DNA of 64,000 bases from the NCBI RefSeq assembly GCF_013299185.1, contig NZ_JAAFKG010000026.1:1-64000 (forward strand), given 5' to 3'. This document shows positions 26,275-37,100 of this stretch, piece by piece; position 1 is the stretch's first letter; the number at the start of each line of letters is the position of its first letter. This stretch comes from Microcoleus sp. bin48.metabat.b7b8b9.023 (GTDB lineage Bacteria; Cyanobacteriota; Cyanobacteriia; Cyanobacteriales; Microcoleaceae). The translations under genes and the position numbers were made by a program. The notes below the pieces were generated by a model, which saw only the letters and a list, made by a program, of their open reading frames with translations, was not told the origin of the DNA and made no database searches.

Positions 26275-27608
26275 TGGGTCTAAAGCCCCGTCCTTCTAGG
26301 ACGGCTTTAATTTTTTAATTATTGCACTATTCCATTTCTATCTACCATCTTAGCCATAGATAAGCTATCATAGAGATATGCTAAACATGACCTACGAGTA
26401 CAAACTAGAACCCACTTCATCCCAATCTCAGACCTTTGACCACTGGTTAGAAGTCTGTCGCAAGGTGTGGAATTATGCTCTTAGAGAGCGGAAAGACTGG
26501 TACAACTCAAGGTCATGTGGAATCAACGCCTGTAGCCTAAAATCCGAATACATTATTCCCGCTGATAGCCCTAGACCAAACTTTGCCGTGCAGTGCAAAT
26601 CTTTGACCACCGCTAGACAAAGTAATTCAGAGCTAAAAACTGTCCACTCCCAAGTATTGCAGCAAGTTCTCAAGCAATTAGAGAAAGCCTTTACTTCTAT
26701 GTGGGAATCAGGTTTTGGCTTTCCGAGGTTTAAGAAGAAAGGCAGAATGAGAAGTTTCCTGTTCCCTACTCCTAATAAAACTGTAGTAATCGGGAATAGG
26801 ATTAACCTACCCAGTATTGGCTTAGTTAAGTTCAGAGATTCTAGACCTATCCCTGATGGTTTTGTAGTCAAGCAAATCAGAATAGTTAAAAGAGCCTCTG
26901 GATACTTTGCCATGTTAGCTTTAGCTCTAGATGTAAGTATCCCTACTACCATGCCTCATGGCTATGCCCTAGGAATCGATCTAGGTTTAGAGAAATTTCT
27001 CGCTACCTCCGATAATGAACTAGTTGCCAGACCTAAATTCTTTGTGGATGCTCAACGCAAGCTGAAATCGCTGCAAAAAGTAGTCAGTCGCAAAAGAATC
27101 GGGTCAAAAAACTGGCAAAAAGCTCAAAAAAAAGTAGCAAGATACCATCAACATATCAGTGACAGTAGGAAGGATTTCCATTTCAAAACCGCCCATCATC
27201 TCTGTAATCAAGCAGGAATGATATTTGCTGAAGATTTGAATGTCAAAGCAATGGCAAAAGGGATGCTCTGCAAGCACACTCTAGATGGGGGATTTGGACA
27301 ATTTCTATCTATTCTGGAATATGTTTGTTTCAAGAAAGATGTATTTTTCTTAAAGGTAGATAAAAATGGTACATCTCAAACCTGCCCTCAGTGCCAGACT
27401 CATACAGGAAAGAAGCCTTTGAGCTTAAGAATTCATCAATGTCCTGAGTGTGGATATGAAGCAGATAGAGATGTAGCAGCAGCGCAGGTAGTAGTCCAGC
27501 GTGGGCTTGCAGCGGTAGGGCATACCGTCAAGATGCTTTCAGAGGGTAAAGCTACTAGGCTCCCTGTGATGAAAGAATCCCCGTCTCTTTAGAGCGGAGA
27601 GTGTCAAC
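26275..27608 (+). mobile_element. IS200/IS605-group element carrying only TnpB
   Basis: A left end TTGGGTCTAAAGCCCCGTCC with hairpin to AGGACGGCTTT (26275-26305) precedes TnpB. A right end CCCCGTCTCTTTAGAGCGG then AGAGTGTCAA (to about 27608) follows its stop. No TnpA (Y1 transposase) gene is present, so the element is non-autonomous or IS1341-like. The same two ends, inverted, bracket the 62390-62769 element. Confidence 0.75.
26378..27592 (+). CDS. tnpB: TnpB RNA-guided nuclease-like protein, full length
   Basis: The 404-aa protein has RuvC-I in YALGIDLGLEKFLATSD, RuvC-II in FAEDLNV and RuvC-III in DRDVAAAQ. All three catalytic acidic residues are present. A CxxC...CxxC zinc ribbon (CPQC, CPEC) lies before the last motif. 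TnpB proteins of this family are RNA-guided DNA nucleases using a noncoding RNA from the 3' end of the element. This copy appears intact. The N-terminal remnant at 187-465 is a close paralogue. Confidence 0.93.
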   Translation: MLNMTYEYKLEPTSSQSQTFDHWLEVCRKVWNYALRERKDWYNSRSCGINACSLKSEYIIPADSPRPNFAVQCKSLTTARQSNSELKTVHSQVLQQVLKQLEKAFTSMWESGFGFPRFKKKGRMRSFLFPTPNKTVVIGNRINLPSIGLVKFRDSRPIPDGFVVKQIRIVKRASGYFAMLALALDVSIPTTMPHGYALGIDLGLEKFLATSDNELVARPKFFVDAQRKLKSLQKVVSRKRIGSKNWQKAQKKVARYHQHISDSRKDFHFKTAHHLCNQAGMIFAEDLNVKAMAKGMLCKHTLDGGFGQFLSILEYVCFKKDVFFLKVDKNGTSQTCPQCQTHTGKKPLSLRIHQCPECGYEADRDVAAAQVVVQRGLAAVGHTVKMLSEGKATRLPVMKESPSL

Positions 27609-27801
27609 TTCTAGAGCCTTTGAGTGCTTTTGTAAAGTTTTGACGGTAAGGCTTATTAAAAATTAACGCGGGCCACAGCAGCGACAGTTTCAGCTTATTT
27701 GCAAAACTTCTGTCGAAATTAGTGCGATCGAAACCATTCCAAAATTTCCAAATACCGCCGCCGTAAGCGACTAGCAACACTAATCCAATTAACGGTTCCA
27801 T
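27604..27801 (-). CDS. Small conserved membrane-anchored protein
   Basis: A 65-aa frame begins MEPLIGLVLLVAYGGGIWKFW, one hydrophobic segment followed by a basic tail with NKLKLSLLWPALIFNKPYRQNF. Cyanobacteria have small conserved hypothetical proteins of this shape, but I assign it from general resemblance only. The start is an ATG at 27801. Its end abuts the transposon right end. Confidence 0.5.
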   Translation of the reverse strand: MEPLIGLVLLVAYGGGIWKFWNGFDRTNFDRSFANKLKLSLLWPALIFNKPYRQNFTKALKGSRS

Positions 27802-27964
27802 TAAATAACCCCCTAAGCGAGTGATTGGATTTTTCGTCAGCGAGCCTGTATCGCTATTCTTAATCTATCATTTTTCAACTGCTCTGGTGCAGAGATACGC
27901 CCTTGTAATTCTACCTTCAGCTAGAGACTTGAAAATCCCCGATCGCCACAGACTGAAAAATATA

Positions 27965-28065
27965 GCAGAAGGAAGAAGGAAGAAGGAAGAAGGCAGAAGG
28001 CAGAAGGCAGAAGGCAGAAGGCAGAAGGCAGAAGGCAGAAGGCAGAAGGCAGAAGGAGGAAGGAA
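27965..28065. repeat. GGCAGAA heptamer tandem array
   Basis: About ten copies of GGCAGAA/GAAGGCA follow a GGAAGAA start. It lies in the 27802-28407 intergenic gap, which otherwise shows no gene. Confidence 0.85.
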
Positions 28066-28407
28066 AAAACAAGAAGCAATATTCAGCAAGGGTTTTAGCA
28101 ATTAAGAACGCTTCAGTCGTCGGGTGCGGTTGCTATAAAAGCCAAGAAGATACCTTTCAGGGTGCAAGATGGAGGATTTACGCAACATTCCCTACAAATC
28201 GGAGTTCGATCGCGCTATTTCTCAGATCCCGCCCAAAAGTTGAAATCGCTGGCTGTTGGGGGACGGCTTCCCTTTCTTGGATTTCTGAGACGTGGGATAA
28301 CTCAAAGATAATTAACACTGATAGTTAGTACCCCACAGGTTACAGCAGGCAAGCTTTTTCTAGCGGACAATAACGGTAGAGAGGTTTCTAAGTAAGGAGG
28401 ATTGTTT

Positions 28408-30951
28408 ATGCGTGCTGTGCTGATGGCTGGGGGGTCGGGAACGAGGCTCAGACCCCTGACGTGCGATTTACCCAAACCGATGGTGCCGATTCTGAATCGC
28501 CCGATCGCAGAACACATTATCAATTTGCTAAAAAGGCATAATATTACGGAAATTATTGCGACGCTGCACTACCTTCCCGATGTCATGCGCGAATATTTTA
28601 CCGACGGGACAGACTTTGGCGTTCAAATGACCTACGCTGTGGAGGAAGACCAACCGCTGGGTACGGCTGGTTGTGTCAAAAATATTGCGGAATTGCTCGA
28701 TCGAACTTTTCTGGTCATCAGCGGCGATAGCATCACAGACTTCGACTTGACAGAAGCTATCAAATTTCACCGCAGCAATAAATCTAAAGCTACGTTAATT
28801 TTAACTCGCGTTCCCAACCCAATGGAATTCGGGGTAGTAATTACGGAAGAAAATCACCGGATCAGTCGCTTTCTGGAAAAGCCTTCTAGCAGCGAAATTT
28901 TCTCCGATACCGTCAATACCGGCACTTACATTTTAGAACCGGAAGTATTGGACTACCTGCCCGCAAATCAAGAGTGCGACTTCTCGAAAGACTTGTTTCC
29001 GCTGCTGTTGGAAAAAAACGAGCCGATGTACGGTTACATCGCGGAGGGTTACTGGTGCGATGTGGGCCAGTTGGATGTTTACCGGGAAGCTCAGTACGAC
29101 GCGCTGCGGGGAAAGGTCAATCTGGATCTGAGTTACTACGACGAAGTTCGATCGGGACTTTGGGTAGGTCAAAATACTTTTATTGACGATAGCGCGATCG
29201 TCGAAGTACCTGCCATGATCGGCAACAATTGCCGAATTGGAGCCCGAGTCAAAATTAACGCGGGTTCAGTCATCGGAGATAATGTGACCGTCGGAGCTGA
29301 TGCTAACATCAAACGTCCGATCGTCTGGAATGGAGCAATTATCGGCGAAGATGCTCATCTCAGGGCCTGCGTGATTTGCCGCAGTACCCGCGTAGACAGG
29401 CGCGCCCACGTCCTCGAAGGTGCTGTAGTCGGTTCAATGTCCATTGTCGGAGAAGAGGCGCAAATCGGCCCTTCCGTGCGAGTCTGGCCGAGCAAAAATA
29501 TTGAATCCGGCGCTCTGTTGAATCAAAATTTAATTTGGGGAGAACAAGCTAAACGGAATTTGTTCGGCCAGCGGGGCGTTCAAGGACTGGCCAATGTGGA
29601 TATTACCCCGGAATTTGCCGTGAAATTGGGCGCGGCTTACGGCTCAACATTGAAACCAGGGGCTTCGGTATCGGTTTCTCGGGATCAGCGCAGTATTTCG
29701 CGGATGGTTTCGAGATCTTTGATTGCGGGTTTGATGTCGGTAGGAATTAATGTGGTCAATTTGGAATCGACGGCAATTCCGATCGCGCGCACGGTTTCGT
29801 CTACGATCTCAATTGCTGGTGGCATTCACGTTCGGATTTCGCCCGATCGCTCCGACCACATTTTAATTGAATTCTTCGATATCAAAGGCATCAATATCAC
29901 TAAAGCTGCGGAGAAAAAAATCGAGGGCGCTTATTTTAAGGAAGATTTGCGTAGGGCTCTGATTCCTGAAATTGGAGATATGTCGTACTTTAACCAAGCA
30001 CTCGACGTTTACAACCGGATGTTTGAGCGGCAGATGAATGTTGAGGCAATTCGCTACAGCAATTCTAAGGTAGTGATCGATTACGTTTATGCGGTTTCCG
30101 GAGCAATTCTGCCGCAAATGCTCGCCAAATTCGGCTGTGATGCGGTGGTACTCAATGCCAGTCTCAAGCAGACTTCTCTGAGCAACGGAGAACGGGAATA
30201 TTTGCTCGACCAACTCGGCCGGGTGGTAAAAGCACTCAGCGCTAATTTTGGCGTGCAGGTGTCGGCGAACGGCGAACAGCTCATTTTGGTAGACGAGTCG
30301 GGAATAGCGATTCGTGGGGAAATGCTGACGGCGCTGATGGTAAATTTGATGCTGACTTCCCATCCCAGAGGTACAGTAGTAGTACCGGTGAATGCGTCTT
30401 CTGCGGTGGAGGCGATCGCCCGTCGCTATCAAAGCAAGGTAATCCGCACTAAGGCAAACCCAACTGCATTGATGGAAGCCTCTAACAGGAACCCGAATGT
30501 GGTTTTGGGCGGTAGTGGCAATATGGGTTTTATTTTCCCGCAATTGCATCCGGGGTTTGACGGAATGTTCTGCATTGCTAAAGTGATAGAAATGATGACG
30601 ATTCAGGAGCGATCGCTCGGACAGATCAAAGCGGAACTTCCCCGCGTCACCCACCGCAGTTACAGCGTCCGCTGTCCTTGGACGGTAAAAGGTTCGCTCA
30701 TGCGGCATTTGGTAGAAACTCATTCGCCCGATCGTTTAGAATTAATAGATGGAGTGAAGATTTTTAACTACAGCGACGACAATTGGGTATTAGTTTTGCC
30801 CGATGCTAGCGAACCCACCGTTCATATCTTCGCCAACAGCGAGGACAGAGATTGGGTATCCGAAACTTTGAAAGAGTACCGCGCCCTCGTTCACGATTTT
30901 GTGACCCAAAGCGAGGCGGCGGTTCGACAAGATAAATTTGGGAATAGTTAA
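28408..30951 (+). CDS. Mannose-1-phosphate guanylyltransferase fused to phosphomannomutase-like domain
   Basis: The 847-aa protein begins MRAVLMAGGSGTRLRPLT, the nucleotidyltransferase signature for GDP-mannose or related sugar-nucleotide synthesis (residues ~1-230). A left-handed beta-helix hexapeptide region follows (about 250-370). The remainder (about 380-840) has the phosphohexomutase fold, but the phosphoserine motif TASHNP is replaced by GIHVRISPDR and the metal loop DGDxDR by SANGEQ. Catalysis by the mutase half therefore looks lost. AAGGAGG lies 8 bases before the ATG at 28408, which decides the start. The preceding TTG is not the start. A role in polysaccharide precursor supply is inferred from the N-terminal domain. 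Confidence 0.88.
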   Translation: MRAVLMAGGSGTRLRPLTCDLPKPMVPILNRPIAEHIINLLKRHNITEIIATLHYLPDVMREYFTDGTDFGVQMTYAVEEDQPLGTAGCVKNIAELLDRTFLVISGDSITDFDLTEAIKFHRSNKSKATLILTRVPNPMEFGVVITEENHRISRFLEKPSSSEIFSDTVNTGTYILEPEVLDYLPANQECDFSKDLFPLLLEKNEPMYGYIAEGYWCDVGQLDVYREAQYDALRGKVNLDLSYYDEVRSGLWVGQNTFIDDSAIVEVPAMIGNNCRIGARVKINAGSVIGDNVTVGADANIKRPIVWNGAIIGEDAHLRACVICRSTRVDRRAHVLEGAVVGSMSIVGEEAQIGPSVRVWPSKNIESGALLNQNLIWGEQAKRNLFGQRGVQGLANVDITPEFAVKLGAAYGSTLKPGASVSVSRDQRSISRMVSRSLIAGLMSVGINVVNLESTAIPIARTVSSTISIAGGIHVRISPDRSDHILIEFFDIKGINITKAAEKKIEGAYFKEDLRRALIPEIGDMSYFNQALDVYNRMFERQMNVEAIRYSNSKVVIDYVYAVSGAILPQMLAKFGCDAVVLNASLKQTSLSNGEREYLLDQLGRVVKALSANFGVQVSANGEQLILVDESGIAIRGEMLTALMVNLMLTSHPRGTVVVPVNASSAVEAIARRYQSKVIRTKANPTALMEASNRNPNVVLGGSGNMGFIFPQLHPGFDGMFCIAKVIEMMTIQERSLGQIKAELPRVTHRSYSVRCPWTVKGSLMRHLVETHSPDRLELIDGVKIFNYSDDNWVLVLPDASEPTVHIFANSEDRDWVSETLKEYRALVHDFVTQSEAAVRQDKFGNS

Positions 30952-31178
30952 TTGGTTATTTGTTGGTTGTTATTGGTTACTGGTTATTGGTTATTGGTTA
31001 TGGAATTGGTTATTACTAATCGGTGATTGATTATTATAATCAATAACCAAAAACTAACAACTAACAACTAATAACTAACAACTAACAACTAACAACTAAT
31101 AACCAATGCCCGATGCCCGATGCCCGATGCCCTGTTTGGCCAATGCCCAATTCCAAATGCCCAATTCCCATTTAAGTT

Positions 31179-31730
31179 ATGAATAGCTGCATTTTAATGG
31201 CGGAAATAATTCAACCACCGCAACTCCGTTATACTCCAGACAATCAAGTTCCAATTGCTGAGATGCTGGTGCAGTTTCCAGGGTCGAGACCTGAAGATCC
31301 GCCAGAACATTTGAAAGTGATAGGATGGGGCAATTTAGCTCAAGAAATTCACGAAAAATATCGCGAGGGCGATCGCGTGATTATTGAAGGGCGGCTGGGT
31401 ATGAATACGATCGACAGAGATGGTATGAAAGAAAAGCGCGCTGAACTGACAGCCCAAAGAATTTACACTCTCGGCGCCGATGCGATGAGCGCTGCACCCG
31501 CAGCTAGAACCGCCCCCGAACCCGCTCAAATTCGCGATACCGCCCCGGCTAATGTGCCGAGCAATGTGGTTCCCATGAGTTCCCGAGGTCGCAGTTCTAA
31601 CAACGCTCCAGCCCCTGCTAACCGCCCGTCTAGTTCTGATTGGAACTCGCATCAGTCTTCTGAGTCCGATCGCAAGCCTGGTTCCTCAAACGAAGCTGAC
31701 AATCCAGATTACGATCCGATTCCGTTTTAA
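31179..31730 (+). CDS. ssb: Single-stranded DNA-binding protein
   Basis: This 183-aa protein has an OB fold over residues ~5-105 (IAEMLVQFPG, VIGWGNLAQEI, DRVIIEGRL), then a flexible Ala/Pro/Ser-rich linker, and ends YDPIPF, close to the DDIPF tip that recruits partners in bacterial SSBs. Its opening MNSCILMAEI fits a cyanobacterial SSB-like family distinct from the housekeeping form. It binds ssDNA in replication, repair or recombination. Which of the genome's SSBs it is cannot be told here. Confidence 0.85.
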   Translation: MNSCILMAEIIQPPQLRYTPDNQVPIAEMLVQFPGSRPEDPPEHLKVIGWGNLAQEIHEKYREGDRVIIEGRLGMNTIDRDGMKEKRAELTAQRIYTLGADAMSAAPAARTAPEPAQIRDTAPANVPSNVVPMSSRGRSSNNAPAPANRPSSSDWNSHQSSESDRKPGSSNEADNPDYDPIPF

Positions 31731-31966
31731 GAGCCGACGGCGAATAGAGCCGATTCCGTTTTAAGAGCCGACGGCGAATAGAGCCGACGGCGAATAGAGC
31801 CGACGGCGGTTGAAACCGCGTCTACACAGGCAAAACCCGCCTCCGCGGGTTGAAAAACGGGTGGTTAAATTTACGTTCTTTTCTTCAGTCTGCGGAGGCA
31901 GACTTCGTTTTTGTAGACGCGGTTTCAACCGCCGTCCTCGTTTTTGTAGACGCGGTTTCAACCGCC
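31731..31966. repeat. GGCGGTTGAAACCGCG repeat cluster overlapping lipB
   Basis: A series of GAGCCGACGGCGAATA units (31731-31805) and three copies of the family with GCGGTTGAAACCGCGTCTAC or its complement (about 31805-31966) lie here. The copies from 31885 on are translated as the C-terminal tail of the lipB reading frame. Confidence 0.85.
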
Positions 31967-32667
31967 GTTTGATCCGATCGCACAATTTCCCGATCCGATC
32001 GCACAATTTCCACCCCAAAAACGCGAGCAAACTCAGCAACAACGATCGCCCTAACTCGATCGAGTTCAATTCCCGGTATAAATTGCTCTAAACTGCCAAC
32101 CGGTCGATCGGGAATCCCGCAAGGTACAATTTGCCCAAAACCTGACAGATCCGGGCAAACATTCAAAGCAAAACCGTGCATAGTAATCCAGCGACTGACT
32201 TTAATCCCGATCGCACCCACCTTGCACCCATCCACCCAAACCCCAGTCATTCCCGGAACCCGCGAACCCTTCAGCCCGAAAACTTCCAGCACACTCAACA
32301 GCACTTCCTCCAACTGTCGCAAATACCAGTGCAAATCCTGCTGGTGGCGGCGCAAATTTAAAATCGGATAGCCCACCAACTGGCCCGGACAATGGTAAGT
32401 CACCTCGCCGCCCCGCTCAACTCGGTGCAACTCCGCATGAGTTTGGCTTGGATCGAACTTCAGAAATTCCAACTTCGATCCCAGCCCCAAAGTGTAAACA
32501 GGCGGATGTTCCAGCAAAATCAGCACATCAGGCAAATCAGGATTGTCCCGGCGTTCTTGCACCAGTTTTTGCTGGACTTCCCAAGCTTGGGAGTAGGGTA
32601 CTTGTCCCCAATCGAAGAGCAAGCACGGTTCAGGGATCAGAGGTTTATGGCTGAGAGGGGAAAGCAT
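31885..32667 (-). CDS. lipB: Octanoyltransferase LipB with repeat-derived tail
   Basis: LipB transfers octanoyl from acyl carrier protein to target proteins in lipoate synthesis. The ~260-aa protein has [17 protein letters not shown], the catalytic Lys in KVGAIGIKV and the catalytic Cys in [12 protein letters not shown]. Start is ATG 32667. The frame opens with TTG at 32679, which is less likely. The final ~35 residues (two runs of [10 protein letters not shown], then KSASAD) are encoded by dispersed repeat copies and are absent from the usual family length. So repeats have extended the gene without breaking it. Confidence 0.92.
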   Translation of the reverse strand: MLSPLSHKPLIPEPCLLFDWGQVPYSQAWEVQQKLVQERRDNPDLPDVLILLEHPPVYTLGLGSKLEFLKFDPSQTHAELHRVERGGEVTYHCPGQLVGYPILNLRRHQQDLHWYLRQLEEVLLSVLEVFGLKGSRVPGMTGVWVDGCKVGAIGIKVSRWITMHGFALNVCPDLSGFGQIVPCGIPDRPVGSLEQFIPGIELDRVRAIVVAEFARVFGVEIVRSDREIVRSDQTAVETASTKTRTAVETASTKTKSASAD

Positions 32668-32818
32668 GAAAAAAATCAAGAGTGTTTTTACGGAATATTT
32701 ACGCAGTTAAAATCAAGAATTGTCAACAGATAAAAAAAGATTTGTAAGATGAGTGTTTTCTAGAATACATAGTGCTATTGTATAAACTATACCCACGTTA
32801 GAGAAGGGAGGGAGCTCT

Positions 32819-33472
32819 ATGAAGCTTGTTATCCAGGGTAAAAATATAGAAATCACCGATGCGATTCGCGAGTACGTAAATCAAAAGGTTGAAAAGGCAG
32901 TCAGCCATTTTCAAACTTTGACGACGGAAGTGGATATCCATCTATCGGTGGCTCGTAACCCCAGGATCAATCCTAAGCAGACTGCTGAGGTGACTATTTA
33001 TGCTAACGGCAGCGTGATTCGGGCTGAGGAAAGCACGGAAAGCCTGTATGCTAGCATCGATTTGGTAGCAGACAAGATAGCTCGTCAACTGCGGAAATTT
33101 AAGGAAAAACGCCACGACAACAAGACCCAGAGTAGTGTCAAAACAGTTACGGCAGTTGAAGAACATCCTGTAGTAGCAGATTTGATTGGCGATCGAACTC
33201 CCGAACTTCCAGCCGAGGTAGTCAGGACAAAGTATTTTGCCATGCCTCCGATGACTGTGCAAGAAGCCTTGGAACAATTAGAGATTATCGATCACGATTT
33301 CTATATGTTCCGTAATGCGGAAACAGGCGAAATTAACGTACTCTACCAACGCAAGACTCACGGCGGCTATGGAGTTATCCAACCACGAAATGCCAACGGT
33401 AACGGGCATAGCAAAAATGGCAAAACTGCCGAAAGCGCAGCACCTGAAAAATCAGTTGCTGCAAAAGGTTAG
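32819..33472 (+). CDS. hpf: Long-form ribosome hibernation promoting factor (LrtA-type)
   Basis: The 217-aa protein has an N-terminal S30AE domain ([20 protein letters not shown], residues 1-100) and the C-terminal dimerisation domain containing [20 protein letters not shown] (about 145-180). This is the long hibernation factor that pairs 70S ribosomes into 100S dimers. The cyanobacterial gene is known as lrtA, a light-repressed transcript. GAAGGGAGGGAG precedes the ATG. A stretch from 32700 to 32818 upstream is AT-rich and probably holds its leader and promoter, but I cannot place a promoter with confidence. Confidence 0.93.
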   Translation: MKLVIQGKNIEITDAIREYVNQKVEKAVSHFQTLTTEVDIHLSVARNPRINPKQTAEVTIYANGSVIRAEESTESLYASIDLVADKIARQLRKFKEKRHDNKTQSSVKTVTAVEEHPVVADLIGDRTPELPAEVVRTKYFAMPPMTVQEALEQLEIIDHDFYMFRNAETGEINVLYQRKTHGGYGVIQPRNANGNGHSKNGKTAESAAPEKSVAAKG

Positions 33473-33621
33473 ATAATTGCTATCAGCAAAGCAAGGACTA
33501 AAGTCCTTACTACAAACCAAAGGTTCGTAGTGAGGACTTCAGTTTTTGTTTTGTCTCTGTCTCACTCTTCCTCTGTGTTCTCTGCGCTCTCTGTGGTTAA
33601 ATCATTCCGATCCAATCATAT
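33473..33621. repeat. Dispersed-repeat interval
   Basis: Contains GGACTAAAGTCCTTACTAC, the GTTCGTAGTGAGGACTTCAG copy and a TCTCTGTGGTTAAATCATTCC copy of families found elsewhere in the window. No gene. Confidence 0.75.
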
Positions 33622-34080
33622 CTAACTTTTAATACTTTCCAAAGTTTTGAGAGATTCCGAAACGTGCGCCTTAAAATCCAACATCGAGTCAAAAATATGC
33701 TTGACAATGCCTTGTTTGTCAATCACATAAGTGACTCTACCGGGCATAATCCACATAGTAGCTGGAACGCCGTATAATTGCCGAACTTTATTGCCTGTAT
33801 CGCTCAACAATGTGAAAGGTAATTGATATTTGGTGGCGAATTTCTCATGAGACTGCTGAGAATCATCGCTAATCCCAATTACTTCTGCACCTGCATCTTT
33901 GAAAACTTCATAACTATCACGAAAAGCGCAAGCTTCCGCAGTACATCCGGGCGTGTCATCTTTGGGGTAAAAGTAGACGATGACATTTTTTTTGCCTTTA
34001 AAATCCTTGAGACTGACTGATGAGCCAGTTTGAGATGATAAGCTAAAATCCGGTGCGATGTCTCCTACTTTGACAGTCAT
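33622..34080 (-). CDS. Peroxiredoxin Q/BCP
   Basis: This 152-aa protein has the PrxQ signature DDTPGCTAEAC with peroxidatic Cys46 and resolving Cys51 four residues apart, a PrxQ/BCP-type spacing. It reduces hydroperoxides using thioredoxin. It is the same strand as, and 33 bases beyond, the A2 gene end, but a functional link to that operon is not implied. Confidence 0.93.
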   Translation of the reverse strand: MTVKVGDIAPDFSLSSQTGSSVSLKDFKGKKNVIVYFYPKDDTPGCTAEACAFRDSYEVFKDAGAEVIGISDDSQQSHEKFATKYQLPFTLLSDTGNKVRQLYGVPATMWIMPGRVTYVIDKQGIVKHIFDSMLDFKAHVSESLKTLESIKS

Positions 34081-34113
34081 ATTTATTTAACTGAGTGTTT
34101 TGTTTATTGATTA

Positions 34114-37100
34114 TTATACAGTCTCAGTTACGCTTAATACTTCTCTTACCTTATTCAAAAAAGCCAGCGAATTAAAAGTAGCACTACCACCAGCGTGAGT
34201 GAATTCAGATAAAGCACCAACTGAATTATCGCCAATAATGCGATCGAACGGATCTAACTTGAGACTGATTTTTTGACGAGCTTCGTACCTAGAAAAGTGA
34301 AATATCGTCAAATAGTGTAGCAAAGTATCTTTAATTATACCATCATAAATCAAACCTTGACGAATATCTTCATCGTCTAGGATACCTTCATAAATATTCA
34401 ATAGCGTCGAATAGGAAATCACTCCATTATAAAAGTTCTTATCCCCTTGTTCAACTTTAATCCCATTAAATAAATTAAAAAACACAGCAGCTTGTTTCCT
34501 CCTATCCACAAACAACTCGGAAAGCTCCGCTGTATCTTGAATATAAAAAGATTCTCCTCGATGCTGTTTCGGACTATGTACATAATATTTATCAAAAAAT
34601 ACTGGATAAATCCTAACATCTTCCCGCTCTCCTTTCAAAACTCGGATGATATCTTTCGACATAAAAAATAACTTATCATCTCCATCATTTTGAGTAATAT
34701 GCAGCGTATTCGTATAAGGTGCTTGAGACATATATAGAAAATTTCGATAGCCTCGATTATATAACTGACTGACAATATCTGCCAGAATTAACGGCTGAGT
34801 ATAAAGACGCTGAAGGCTATAGTTTTCCGAGAAAGTTTTCAGCATTCCCACCTGAATAGTCTCATCTTCATAGCATCTAATTCCGGTGACTTCGCCAAAT
34901 AAACAGGCTTTTCTGCGATCGCGCCTACCGCCATTTTTCCCATCGCAATCCCTAGTGGATACTGTAATAATCGCTAAATTATCCAATTCTGGAGATAACT
35001 GTACATTGTTAAATCGAAACTTTTTAGGTAGGATTGAATACAGGGAGCTTAAGCCATTTTTAGCTGTCAAATGATACTTATCACCCAGAATGCGAAATCC
35101 TTGGGAATTGGCTCGATGTTTTTCGCTCAAAATGTGACATAATACTTTAGAAAAATGTCCGATAAACTTTTCCGAAGGGGAAGGATTTTCGTGGTAGCCT
35201 TCGTGAAGTCTTACCATCGGCACAAATAAATTATTGGGTAATTTTTGTAACAAGATTTTGAGAGCAATATATGACAGCAGTGAAATAGCAAATTTGTAAA
35301 CAAACGTTGCTTGTCTTTGCAAGCCTCCATTGCTGTCTAAACGTCGGTTATTGTAGGGAAAAACGACGGATTTATGCGGAAAGCTTTTATAAAAAACATC
35401 TCTAGAGCGATCGGCTTTAGGAACCCAAAACACTGGTAAAGCCTGGATACCTTTGATATTGTATTCCATGCTGAAACTTTGGGATTCATCATTTGGAAAA
35501 TAGCGAACATCTTCAATCTGAATATTGACTGGTAATTGACAAATTGCTCTCCGATCAATATTCGGTTTTTCCACAGAAATATACTGAAGTGTTTCCTTGG
35601 GATTGCGCCCCACAACCTCCTTGAAAAATTTTCCGGTTGTCAAGGTACGATCTATATTTTCAACTAGACCTTTTTTAATCAGAATCTGCCGCGATTCTGT
35701 GCGAGGTGATACAACAGTTTTATCTAAGATTGATTTTTGCAGCAATTGCTTGAGACAGTTGATTTTATAAGCGATGTTAAACTTCTCAAATCCTTGGATA
35801 AAATTCCGAAAAAGCTCTTTTTTGGCATCCTCATCAGAACCTTGCAATATGGAAACTACATTTTGCTCAAAGCCAGCGATCGGGTTATAATTAAGTTCAG
35901 AGTCAGTGTCGTAATTTGGCGCTAGTGGATTGCTGCGAGAGGCAAACACAAAATAGTACAAAAATGCTATTTTTAGTACCTTGCGGAAGAAGGTTTCATG
36001 ATTGGCTGGTTCCTCCAAGGCGGCGAGATGTTCCTGGCTGTTGGGATTTAACAAATTAAGATAGTAGTCGAATACGCGATCGCCTCCCCGCGATTGCACA
36101 GGATTCCCAAACTTGAGTTTAAGGCCAAAAATAAATTGCCGATCGCCCCCAGCATCATCCGTAGTTTCTCCCAGACTACCTGCTATAATCGGAACGATTG
36201 GTAAATAATCGAAAGCTTCCGATCGCGAAAACATATCTTTGTAATTAACCGGAGTTTTCTGATAGCTAACCAAGTAATCGCCATCAGCTTTATTGGTATC
36301 ACTGATATATCCTTCTATTAACCTCAAACGCCGAATTAAATCTTGGAGATAAATCAAACCGCGCCTATTTTCTGTAGTTGAATCAATATTTTCTAAAAGA
36401 TACTCCAAGTAAGTAATTTTCGCTTCTTTTTTCAGTTGTCCCAGAGTTTCCCGATCCACAACTCGCACCAGTCGGTGAAAATCAGAAGTTTCATTTTGCA
36501 CCATTTCATCAAGCAATAAATTAAGTTCTTCATTCTTATCTTTATTCTGAGTGTTTTCAGCAATATAACTCTTTAAACCTGCTTTCAACTCTTCTTGAAA
36601 AATATCTACATTTCGGATAGAAATAGTTACTTTATGAAACTTCAGCAGCGAATCAGAAGTAGAATCTAAGCATTCCAAACTCAATTTCTGTTTCTGCAAA
36701 TCTTTATACAAATTATCAAAGTCATACCTTAAACCTAACTGAGTCCCTTTACCTTTAAAAGACTCTAGCGGACTAATTAAACTAACTACAAATTGGTCAA
36801 TTGTAACACTATCTCCCAAAACAGATTGTAATTTTTGGCGCAAACAAGCCTCAATTTCCCTAACTTGACTCCGAAAGCGCACCTCAACTTCTGGTAAGAA
36901 ATTCACCGTAGCAGAATCTGCTTGATGTTCGCAATTACCCAAAGGATTTTGTACTTCTTTGCAAGTAGCGACTTGATTAGCAACTGTGTCAATATCTATT
37001 AGCAAACGTTGGCGATCGCCCGAAATGCTAAACGGGTTATTTCCCTGCAAAACTTCTAAAATTTTGTCCAGCAAATCGCCATAATCTACCGTGACTAAAT

